A DNA stretch of 35,073 nucleotides from positions 1 to 35,073 of the forward strand of contig DAOOIV010000056.1 in the NCBI GenBank assembly GCA_035384605.1, in the 5' to 3' direction. Source of the stretch: Phycisphaerae bacterium. GTDB lineage: Bacteria > Planctomycetota > Phycisphaerae > UBA1845 > PWPN01. A program made the translations under genes and the position numbers. Numbering within the stretch: the stretch's first letter is position 1; every line of letters begins with the position of its first letter. This document shows, in pieces, positions 16,714 to 24,612 of this stretch. The notes beneath the pieces are model-generated. The model ran no database searches, was not told the origin of the DNA, and was given only the letters and a program-made list of their open reading frames with translations.

Positions 16714-18777
16714 CTATGGGTTCGACATGCAGTCGGGCTCGGCGGGAATACCCGAACCCGATAGGCACCCGATGAAAATCGCCATATCGTCGGCGTCCAC
16801 GTCGCTGTCGTTATCGAGACGGGCATCCTGACAGTCGGGCAAAATCTGGGCGACTTGTGAGCCGCTGAGACACAATTGCAGGTGCGCGAAATCCACCTGA
16901 TCCACATCCGTGTCGTCGTCGTAATCAACGACCAGAATCGCGCCGGGAACCACATGAGCGATGAAATTGTCGACTCGGGCGCCTCGCATGTTGGCGTCGG
17001 TATTGAACATCTCATGGTAGCCGACGCCGTAATAACCGCGGGGATGTGAACTGTCGCGCACGGTGCAGATGGCGGTGTCATCCAGCCGATAGCGGATACG
17101 ATCGCCGTAGGCGTCGATTCGGAACCGATGCCAACCGGTCAGCGGCGTCCCGGGCACATCGGCCGCAAAGTCGGTCCACATGCCGTTTACGTACTTGCCT
17201 GCCTTGATCAAGCCGGTATCTGAGGCATACAGAAGGGCATAGCAGTTGCCCTTCCCGAAGCTGGACAGTCCCATCGCGCCGGTGCCGCTGTCCCGGGCAA
17301 TGATGCCGCTCAGCTCGTACCCGTCGGCCGCCGCCTCCGGGCGGTATTCGCAGTAGACATCGGCCTCCACCGTGTAGTCGGTGTCGCCGAAGTCACCCCG
17401 CCGGACGGAATCGGCCCCGCCGTACCTGTTCATGACCTTCAGCACGTATCCATCACCACCGGGTGACGTCGGCGAGAAAGACACAACGTCTGCATAACAG
17501 AACTTGTCATCCCATCCGGCCAGACGCCCGGCGGGTCCGAATGAGTCCGTAAAAGGAAACACGCTCGCGGTGCTCTGTTTGACCAACATGATCGCGTTGG
17601 CAACGGGGCGCTCGCTGCCGTCCGAGGGGACGTTTCGGATCGCCCCGTTGACAACCATGGTCGATGAGCCGCCGCCGTCGTAGTTGACTGCTTCCGTCGC
17701 CCCGAGCGTACCGACCAGAAAACTGGCCATTTCCTGAAAGGTCATGCCGACGCTTGCGGCCGACCGGCCGTCGCACACCACCTGGAACCAGTAACTATCA
17801 TTCCAGGCCAAGACCGTCCGCGGGTTTCGGCCGTAAGGCGCCGCGCCCGATTCCAGATTCGCCCATCCGGGCGTGTAAGCAGCGCCATTGCGAATGACCC
17901 ACCCGATGCCCGTTAAAGCGTTGTCCGAGTCGTTGAACTCCTCCGCATCGGTCGCGAACCGCATCCGAAGACGGTCGCCGACGTGGGCGTGGCTGACAAT
18001 CTCGCTCTTGGTGCTGCCCCACGCGGACAGGACCATGCCCCCGACCGGAATGGCGGCATTCCCTTCCGTGGGCGTGTGCACCGCGCTGATGATTCCCGAC
18101 ACCTCCTTGTGGCTGCGCATGGGATAGCTGACGTCGTTCAGGACGACTTCCACCGCCATGGAGGGAGTGATGAAACTGCTGCGCGTTGAGCTGTCAAAGT
18201 GGGGCGTGAACGCCGCCACGCCGTTGATCGGGACCAGCGGCCCGTTCATGTAGAAATTGTACTGATTCAGCGGCATCGAGTGGCCGTCGGCGAAGGTGAG
18301 AGTGCCGAGCACGTGGTTGAAATTCGTGCGAACCACCGGCCGCCGCGACGGGCCGACCATGACGGTGTGATACTGGTACGAGCTGTTGAACGCCGGGGTA
18401 TCCAGCATCTGGCCGTCGGACTGGCCGATGCCGATCAATCGGGGAAGGTTAACGCCGTCGAAATACGAGCCGTTGACCGCCGATAGTACGTCGTGTTCCG
18501 GGGGGTTGTCGTAGCGACCGGCAATCGTGCTCGTCCCCTCACGAGCAGTGTAGTTGCGCTTACCCTGGGCCCAGCCCACCTTGAGCTTGTATTCTGAGTG
18601 GAGCCGCTCCGCCGCCACAACGTGGACCATGTTGGGACCGGCAACGTTGTAGACCGTGTAGGTGACGCCCGGGGCCAACTCCTCCGCTTCGGCCGGTGCG
18701 GCCGAGACCACAACCCCGACCAGTCCGGGCAGCATGGCGACCAATCGCCTCACCAACTTGTTCCCGAGCGCATCCAC
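16714..18777 (-). CDS. Exported phosphodiester glycosidase-domain (NAGPA/DUF2233) protein with dockerin-like tag
   Basis: 687 residues. Signal peptide: basic start, then MLPGLVGVVVSAAPAEA. Residues ~45-400 fit the NAGPA family, named for the human enzyme that removes N-acetylglucosamine from mannose-6-phosphate diesters: SAVNGSYFDG, PRTVLAWN, VCDGRSA.SVGMTFQEMA, AVNYDGGGSSTMVVNG and ERPVANAIML, with the DGGGSST loop intact. A ~190-residue jelly-roll-like region follows (FPFTDSFGPAGRLAGW ... GARVDNFI), then two acidic loops, DYDDDTDVDQVDF and DNDSDVDADD, each followed by a conserved Cys. The start is GTG 18777 after a G-rich GGGAGTGGGGGG leader; no upstream in-frame ATG is better. It probably acts on a sugar phosphodiester or related glycoside outside the inner membrane; the substrate is unknown. 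The upstream pseudopilin gene ends only 57 bases away, so it may be co-transcribed. Confidence 0.83.
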   Translation of the reverse strand: MDALGNKLVRRLVAMLPGLVGVVVSAAPAEAEELAPGVTYTVYNVAGPNMVHVVAAERLHSEYKLKVGWAQGKRNYTAREGTSTIAGRYDNPPEHDVLSAVNGSYFDGVNLPRLIGIGQSDGQMLDTPAFNSSYQYHTVMVGPSRRPVVRTNFNHVLGTLTFADGHSMPLNQYNFYMNGPLVPINGVAAFTPHFDSSTRSSFITPSMAVEVVLNDVSYPMRSHKEVSGIISAVHTPTEGNAAIPVGGMVLSAWGSTKSEIVSHAHVGDRLRMRFATDAEEFNDSDNALTGIGWVIRNGAAYTPGWANLESGAAPYGRNPRTVLAWNDSYWFQVVCDGRSAASVGMTFQEMASFLVGTLGATEAVNYDGGGSSTMVVNGAIRNVPSDGSERPVANAIMLVKQSTASVFPFTDSFGPAGRLAGWDDKFCYADVVSFSPTSPGGDGYVLKVMNRYGGADSVRRGDFGDTDYTVEADVYCEYRPEAAADGYELSGIIARDSGTGAMGLSSFGKGNCYALLYASDTGLIKAGKYVNGMWTDFAADVPGTPLTGWHRFRIDAYGDRIRYRLDDTAICTVRDSSHPRGYYGVGYHEMFNTDANMRGARVDNFIAHVVPGAILVVDYDDDTDVDQVDFAHLQLCLSGSQVAQILPDCQDARLDNDSDVDADDMAIFIGCLSGSGIPAEPDCMSNP

Positions 18778-18834
18778 GTCCCCCCCACTCCCGGACCCGC
18801 GCCGCTCTCAGCCCGATCAAGCGGCGGCAACAGG

Positions 18835-19920
18835 TCAATCAAAGCTGATATCGCCTTTCCGGCTGCCAAACCACAGCGGGATCACAGGCGAGGGCTTGTT
18901 GGTCGGTACGGTCGGGTGCATCCTGAACATTTCCCACCAACCCATTCGCTCGACATGGGCGTCCAGAAAACCGGCGTTCATTCTCTCCCGCGGTTGATAG
19001 TCCAAGTCCCGGGAGTTGCCAAGCGATCCGGTCTGCGGCGGCGCAGCCGGCCAGGCACCGCCCGTATAGTTGCCAATCCATTCCGCGCCTTCGATGCCCT
19101 CCCTCTTGACAAGGCCGCCGTGTCGGAACCGCAGGGCCCTCGCGAGGTTGTCGGATGGGTAGTTGGAACCCAAGGCCTCGGCGAAGATGCCGAATTTCGC
19201 CCCTTCGACTATGAGGACGGGGGTACCCCTGGCATTTTTGAAGCCCGCGCTGGCATTCGCCGAAAAGCTCATCCAAAGAATGGGCACGGTCTTGATCACC
19301 CCGCTGGACGACACGTTCTGGGCGATGATCTCACCCTTGTAGGTCATGACATCATGACGCCACGCGGTGGAGCCGGGCTTCCACATCTTGGCCGGAGCAA
19401 AAGTCTCGCGACTCGCAACCGTGTATTGTATCAGAAAGTCCCCGTCGTTGTCCGAGTAAGCATCGCCGCCGAAGAGCGTTTCATCCACTTGGTCTTCTAT
19501 GTCCGTCGTCCAGGTGCTGCCATTGCGAGCCAGACGACAGAAGATGGCATCGCCGGTAGTGACGCCACGGTAGTCCGTCCCCGCCGCATCGCTGTACAGC
19601 CTGTCCTGCACTGCGGGTATGGGACGCGGCTTGGGGTCAGATGGGCAGGTGAACAACTCCGTTTGCCCTTTGTTCTGCTTGAGCGAGTGCACGGCCCAGC
19701 CGAAATTCGTGCTCCAGTACTCTTTGCGCATCTGCGTCTCGGCCTGCCGCAACACGACGCCCTGAATGCCCTGGCGCATGTTGCTGGCGCACACGGCGGC
19801 CTGGACCTCCTTGCGGGCTCTTGACAACGAGGGCAGTAGAATGGCAATGAGAAGAGCGATGATCGCGACAACGACCAGGACCTCGATCAACGTAAATCCG
19901 GTTCGCAAAGGGCTTTTCAT
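18835..19920 (-). CDS. Type II secretion-like pseudopilin (planctomycete H-x9-DG type)
   Basis: 361 residues. The N-terminus has the prepilin signal: MKSPLRTG followed by FTLIEVLVVVAIIALLIAIL, cleaved after Gly by prepilin peptidase, with Glu5 of the mature protein present. The long soluble domain (~320 residues) is far larger than a standard GspG and matches the large family of DUF1559-like planctomycete pseudopilins, including the C-terminal FLDAHVERM, a variant of the usual DGHV motif. Such proteins form filaments or are anchored by the hydrophobic helix. The frame runs on to 19968, but ATG 19920 has GGGAG 7 bases upstream and starts at the prepilin signal. Its role within this exported-glycan block is unknown. 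Confidence 0.9.
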   Translation of the reverse strand: MKSPLRTGFTLIEVLVVVAIIALLIAILLPSLSRARKEVQAAVCASNMRQGIQGVVLRQAETQMRKEYWSTNFGWAVHSLKQNKGQTELFTCPSDPKPRPIPAVQDRLYSDAAGTDYRGVTTGDAIFCRLARNGSTWTTDIEDQVDETLFGGDAYSDNDGDFLIQYTVASRETFAPAKMWKPGSTAWRHDVMTYKGEIIAQNVSSSGVIKTVPILWMSFSANASAGFKNARGTPVLIVEGAKFGIFAEALGSNYPSDNLARALRFRHGGLVKREGIEGAEWIGNYTGGAWPAAPPQTGSLGNSRDLDYQPRERMNAGFLDAHVERMGWWEMFRMHPTVPTNKPSPVIPLWFGSRKGDISFD

Positions 19921-19974
19921 GTGTCTGCTCCCGACGGCACAGGGGACGGGTCGTAGCAATGCTACCACCCCTGT

Positions 19975-20003
19975 ATTGTATCCCTGCCCTGATGCTGCCT
20001 CAA
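19975..20003 (-). promoter_or_regulatory. Promoter for pseudopilin gene
   Basis: Minus strand TTGAGG (20003-19998), 17 bases, TACAAT (19980-19975; 5 of 6). A perfect inverted repeat GTAGC-AAT-GCTAC sits at 19953-19965, at or just after the expected transcript start, and could be an operator or a leader hairpin. Confidence 0.55.
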
Positions 20004-20097
20004 GGACTGCGCCGATATCTTGTTGATTTCACCGTCGTGGCTCTTACGATGCGCCGGGAGGCATCTGCCCCACTCGGCGGCAAGCGCAAGATCGGCC

Positions 20098-23000
20098 TCA
20101 GTCGTCACACTGCGGCTCGGCTGGGACGCCCGGACCGGAGGCACATTGCTCCAACCTCGCAAAGTCGTCCCCGTCAATGTCCCCGTCACCGTCCCAGTCG
20201 AGGCAACCGCATCGGGGGCGATCGAACAGGCCGCCTGGGTCACCCACACCCGTGTAGCAGCTCTGGAAGAATGCGAAATCCTGCTGGTCAACGTCGCCGT
20301 CACCCACCAATTCGAGACCGGAGTCCCCGGCCACGTCGAATACGGGGTCGCCGCACCCCACCTCCAGCGTGATGCCCATCACGACCAGTTCACCGCCGAA
20401 GTTTTCGACGTCGCCCAGGCCAATCCTGATCTGGGTCAGCATCCGAGACCGATCGACATCCATCGGATGAACGAAGAGAAACGCGCCGCCGTGATCGCCG
20501 CCGTTGTTTGCGGGTCCCCATCCGCCGGGGGCCAGCCCGTCCGAATTCAGCCGCTCAAAGCCGATGACGTCCGTGCTCTCGCTGCGCAGGCGCCCATCGA
20601 CGCCGACCGCCAGGGAACCGGCGTCACCATCCTGGTTAAACCAGTCGTACAGATTAGCCTCAGTAACTACGGAAGGCCCATCGCTGTAAACCATTTCAAC
20701 CCGCAGTTTCCCGGAGCTGCCACCGCCCTTGGTTGTCAGAACATAGAGCCGGCTGAACCGTCCCGAGATAAACTCACGATTGGGTACCTCATTGAGGGTG
20801 AACACGTTGTACTTGCTGAAGGCGCCAACTGCATCAGTTCGCCACTTCATTGTATTGAAGCCGTCATAGCGAAGCTTGAACGAAACCTCGCCCGTTGGTA
20901 ATTGGGCGGTGTAGATTGCGTACTCCGGATGCGTCACGTCATACGGCAACCCCGGTGAAAGAGGAAGGACGTTCGAGTCGAACTGGCTGCCCACCGAGAT
21001 GCAGGGCCATCGGTAGTTTTCCACGGCCAGCGTGTTTCCATCGATGTTTGCCTCATAACCCCGCCCAAAACCTTCGCCGATGGTATACAACGGATCGGAG
21101 TTGCCGACACAGCGCAGGTCAACCGGTCCCTCTGAGACCGGCGGATCGCACGTCCGTTCGACGGGAAAAGCCTCCGTGATCCGCAGAGCCGATACGCCGT
21201 ATTTCAGCCCACTCCAGCTGAAGTCCATATACAGATCGCTGCCCTTCTTGAGCCAGAGATACGGCCCCGCGGCGCCGGCATCGCACCCGGGACCATCCGG
21301 AGAATGTGGCCCCGGGCCGGCCTGCACCCAGCGGCCCTCAAACTCATCTGCCGGCAGCGGCATGCGAGCGATCCACTCAGTCCTGGCCGGCTGGCTCCAG
21401 GGCACCATGGCCGCGTTCCAGTCAGAGGGCGTATCCACGCCGTTAATGTAAACATCGATCTGCTTCCATGATCTCGGGTCCCCCTCCCCAAGGTAGGGAA
21501 CCCAGGCCTCGACCGTGTAGAGACGAGGCTGCGAGGGAATATCCGCATCCAGGTCAGGAGGCGTGCCCCCGGGAACGTCCGACCGCTCAACTCGCCAATA
21601 CGCTCGAGGCCAAGTCTCATCGGCGTTGTATTCCCGCCAGTAGTAGCGGCCGTCCAATGGGTAACTCCCAAGATGGATTCCGTCATCGTACCCACCGGTT
21701 GGAACCATATGCCAGCCGCTTCCCTGAAGCTCGCGAATGCGGAGCACCCAACTGCGCAACCGGCTAACGCTCACCGAGACGCCGTCGGGGTCGGTGAGGC
21801 CGCCGTCGTTCGTCGAGGTGATCGTCGCCTCGCCCAGGACACCAAGCCGAACGTTAGCGGTTTGTTGAGTGGCACCGCCCTGAGGAAAACTCAGCACGAG
21901 AACGCCGCCGCTGCCGCCGGTGAAATCCGCGACCGCCGGGTTGTCGCTGGTCAGCGTGACTTCTACGGTCCGAGTATCGTTGGTGCCCGGGCTGATGGAC
22001 ACCGTAACGGGGCGAGTTGTGCCTGGGGTACCGGTCAGAGACGCCGGCGCCAGCGTCACGGCACCGGTCTCCACAGTAACCGGCAACGTGTCGTCCACGA
22101 GTTCGGCGTCGTTGTTGCTTGAAATGGTGGCGGTGCCGGCCTGGCCGATGTCGATCTGGATACCTTGCTCGGTAGTCCCGCCCTGCGGAAAGGTCAGCAC
22201 CAAGACGCCGCCGGTCGCACCCACCAGGTCGGCCACGGCCGGGTTGTCACTGGTAAGGGTAACTTGGACCGGCGCATCAGCGTTGCTGTCCGCCGGGATC
22301 TTCACCGTCCCGCTTACGGTCGCGCCACCGACCACAGTGTTGATCACGCCAGGTGAGATGTTGACGGCATTAGGCGGACCTTCCTCCACAAGCATGAGCC
22401 CGGCCGGGCCGTAACCGCTGTCCGCTTTCATGCCTGCCCGGTACGCCTCGGGAACTTCGGCGGGGGTGGCGGCGCGGAAGTGAACGCTGAACTTGCCGTC
22501 CGGGCCCGGCGCAATACCCGTCCACATGGCCACGAACCCTTCGACCGTGTTGTAACCGCTGTCCTGGCTGACCGAGGTAGGACTGACCTGGTAATTGCCA
22601 ACGCCGACGCTGCATGCATAGGTGGCAATAGTTGAATCAGCGTTGACCAGCGAGATGTTGGCCCACCGCTTATTGTCGTAACTTGGTTCGCCACGGTCGG
22701 TGAAGGTCGCGACGGTATAAGTTTTGTTGACGTCCAGGCCGCTGAATTCCATGGTGAAATACCACCCGGTCGAGGGCGCCATCACCTTGCCCCGACCGGC
22801 CACCTTGCCGCCGAAAATCGTTAAGGCGTCCCCGCCGCTGATTTCAGCGCTCGGACCAGTGCCATCTGTCGAGAGACCGGACCGGGTTATGGTCATGGTC
22901 GGCGTGACGGTCGCACCCGTGGCATAATCCTTCAGCGCATACGTGCCGGCGTTCTGATTCTGCGTCACGTTGGTGGCGCCGGCAACGTAATCCGGCACAA

Positions 23001-23109
23001 AGTCGTTGTAAGCGGTGAACTGTGCTCGGGCCGCAAGAGTCCATCCCAAGAACACCGCAATGACCAGGATGCCGCAAAACCCGTTCTTGATTCGACACGA
23101 TGTATGCAT
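20098..23109 (-). CDS. Exported 1003-residue multidomain protein with Ig-like duplication and dockerin-like tag
   Basis: The signal peptide (CGILVIAVFLGWTLAARA) is followed by a beta-rich domain (~residues 32-235), two near-identical ~75-residue Ig/Calx-like repeats (VTLTSDNPAVAD, GGVLVL.FPQGG.T.Q, each ending in a .TI.S.ND motif), then a ~190-residue domain (about residues 453-646) also found in the PEP-CTERM protein at 26012. A further beta-rich domain and the C-terminal double acidic loop (DGDVDQQDFAFFQSCYTG; DWDGDGDIDGDDFARLEQC) complete it. No catalytic motif is recognised. ATG 23109 has AAGGAGGT 5 bases upstream, much better than the upstream in-frame codon at 23151. It is probably a surface or periplasmic glycan-binding or structural protein; function unknown. 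Confidence 0.82.
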   Translation of the reverse strand: MHTSCRIKNGFCGILVIAVFLGWTLAARAQFTAYNDFVPDYVAGATNVTQNQNAGTYALKDYATGATVTPTMTITRSGLSTDGTGPSAEISGGDALTIFGGKVAGRGKVMAPSTGWYFTMEFSGLDVNKTYTVATFTDRGEPSYDNKRWANISLVNADSTIATYACSVGVGNYQVSPTSVSQDSGYNTVEGFVAMWTGIAPGPDGKFSVHFRAATPAEVPEAYRAGMKADSGYGPAGLMLVEEGPPNAVNISPGVINTVVGGATVSGTVKIPADSNADAPVQVTLTSDNPAVADLVGATGGVLVLTFPQGGTTEQGIQIDIGQAGTATISSNNDAELVDDTLPVTVETGAVTLAPASLTGTPGTTRPVTVSISPGTNDTRTVEVTLTSDNPAVADFTGGSGGVLVLSFPQGGATQQTANVRLGVLGEATITSTNDGGLTDPDGVSVSVSRLRSWVLRIRELQGSGWHMVPTGGYDDGIHLGSYPLDGRYYWREYNADETWPRAYWRVERSDVPGGTPPDLDADIPSQPRLYTVEAWVPYLGEGDPRSWKQIDVYINGVDTPSDWNAAMVPWSQPARTEWIARMPLPADEFEGRWVQAGPGPHSPDGPGCDAGAAGPYLWLKKGSDLYMDFSWSGLKYGVSALRITEAFPVERTCDPPVSEGPVDLRCVGNSDPLYTIGEGFGRGYEANIDGNTLAVENYRWPCISVGSQFDSNVLPLSPGLPYDVTHPEYAIYTAQLPTGEVSFKLRYDGFNTMKWRTDAVGAFSKYNVFTLNEVPNREFISGRFSRLYVLTTKGGGSSGKLRVEMVYSDGPSVVTEANLYDWFNQDGDAGSLAVGVDGRLRSESTDVIGFERLNSDGLAPGGWGPANNGGDHGGAFLFVHPMDVDRSRMLTQIRIGLGDVENFGGELVVMGITLEVGCGDPVFDVAGDSGLELVGDGDVDQQDFAFFQSCYTGVGDPGGLFDRPRCGCLDWDGDGDIDGDDFARLEQCASGPGVPAEPQCDD

Positions 23110-23474
23110 GAAAACCTCCTTCCCGGTATCTGCGCCGGTTCGCTGATTCATTCACACAAAAGGGTCACTGTGACACTTGCTCCGTGACTCCACCACACGA
23201 ATCTCTACGGTCGCAACCGGGCGCATTTCGGCGCACGTTTCTGGATCGCAGTGCGGCTTGGTTGCGGTCGCCTCACGCCGGTTCGGCAGAACCCCGAGCA
23301 CCGGCGATGCTCAGCCGTCACGGATCGCATCGGCCGTAACCGCAAGATCCGAGGCACTGTCTTTGAAATCGTCCGTGAAGACCTCCGCAGCCCGGCCCGA
23401 CGGAGTCATGCCTATCACAAACAGGACCGCCTTCTCAGCCCGGGTCACTATACTCCTCTCTTGCATCGTCCTTG
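23110..23474. other. Gene-less stretch holding repeat copy C and a palindrome
   Basis: 365 bases between two minus-strand genes. Contains a perfect 11-bp odd palindrome GTCAC-T-GTGAC at 23164-23174, about 55 bases upstream of ATG 23109, and the repeat copy at 23221-23280. No ORF here has a ribosome site. Confidence 0.5.
23221..23280 (+). repeat. Dispersed ~70-bp repeat, copy C (partial)
   Basis: Matches the left two-thirds of copy B: GCGCATTT, then CGTTTCTGGATCGCAG, then GGTTGCGG. The right arm (CCCGCAAAAAGGCGGTCCGCC) is mostly lost. It lies upstream of the 1003-residue gene but points the other way. Confidence 0.55.
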
Positions 23475-24569
23475 CTAGGAGCCGTCACACGCCGGGTCCG
23501 CTGGTATCCCCGGCCCCGAGGCGCATTGCTCGAAAACCACGAGGTCGTCACCATCCACGTCCTTGTCCGCGTCGGCGTCCATGCAATGGCATGCAAGTTC
23601 ATCAAACAGACCCACATTGCCGCTTCCGGTGTAACACGTCTGGAAGACGCCGAAGTCCGCCTGGTCCACGTCCCCATCCTCATCCGCATCCATTACCACC
23701 TCGGAACAGGGATCCGGGGTGAAGGTCAACGCGACCTCGTCGTACCAGAACTCCTCAAAAGTATTGGTCAGGTGGCTCTCGGTCAGCAGGGCCGGGTCGC
23801 CGCCCAATTCCAGCCAACTGACGTCGATGCCGCTACCGGAACCCGAATCGCGACGGCCTTGGGCGATCACCACATCGTTGACCAGAAACTCGACGTCGCC
23901 CACCGCCCCGGTGTACGGATGAACCACAATCTCCATCTTCCGCCAGCCCGGCATGCGGGCCGCCGAGGTCACGTTCCATCCGTCCGTCTTCGTGGCCCAC
24001 GCCAGATGCGTCCAGCTCTGTTTCGAGTTCACACCCAGGACGTAGTATTCCGTGCGGTATGGTTCGGTGAGCACCAGCCATCCATGGACGTCGAAGTTGG
24101 GGCGAGAAGGAGGCCCCCAGGGATCACAGTCGCAGAGGATCTGAGCAGGGTCATACTGCCACAAGGTAAGCCGCAAGTCACCCACGCCAACGGGCGGGGT
24201 GAAGGGATGGAGGATGGTGTGCCAGTACGGGTCCGCAATCGGCTGCCGGCCCGAACGAAGACCCGAGAATACGATCCCGCCATTGGCTGCATCCGGCCAA
24301 CTCTCGAACTTGTAGGGCCCCCAGCAAGAGCTGAATTCATTCATGCGGGTCCAGTCGCACGGCAGAAGAACGGGGTCATCGGGGCAGGTCGTACGATTCC
24401 CGGGATGGTCGCAGGCTATCCACTCCGCCGTCCAATTCCAATGGTCCGGCGTCGGTTCAAAGTCTTCGTGGAACGGAAGGTCGTATGTGATGCCCCAGGC
24501 TGGAGCGGCGCCGGCAACCACCGCAACCACGGTGATGCATCTGGACACCCGTCGCTGCGTTACTCCCAT
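23475..24569 (-). CDS. Exported jelly-roll-like protein with dockerin-like tag
   Basis: 364 residues. Signal peptide: RRVSRC then ITVVAVVAGAAPAWG. The ~240-residue middle looks like a LamG/concanavalin-type beta sandwich (FHEDFEPTPDHW at the start; WRKMEIVVHPYTGAVGDVEF; FEEFWYDEVALTF at the end). The C-terminus carries two acidic loops, DADEDGDVDQADFGVFQTC and DADADKDVDGDDLVVFEQC. It is paralogous to the protein at 24613 across the sandwich. ATG 24569 has GAGAGGT 6 bases upstream; the longer TTG start at 24584 is less likely. It lies 43 bases after the paralogue's stop, so the two are probably one transcript. A carbohydrate-binding role is plausible, but no ligand residues can be assigned. 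Confidence 0.8.
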   Translation of the reverse strand: MGVTQRRVSRCITVVAVVAGAAPAWGITYDLPFHEDFEPTPDHWNWTAEWIACDHPGNRTTCPDDPVLLPCDWTRMNEFSSCWGPYKFESWPDAANGGIVFSGLRSGRQPIADPYWHTILHPFTPPVGVGDLRLTLWQYDPAQILCDCDPWGPPSRPNFDVHGWLVLTEPYRTEYYVLGVNSKQSWTHLAWATKTDGWNVTSAARMPGWRKMEIVVHPYTGAVGDVEFLVNDVVIAQGRRDSGSGSGIDVSWLELGGDPALLTESHLTNTFEEFWYDEVALTFTPDPCSEVVMDADEDGDVDQADFGVFQTCYTGSGNVGLFDELACHCMDADADKDVDGDDLVVFEQCASGPGIPADPACDGS

Positions 24570-24612
24570 CGGCAAACCTCTCAAGTCCCCTACGAGCCTC
24601 TGTGCCCCTCAA

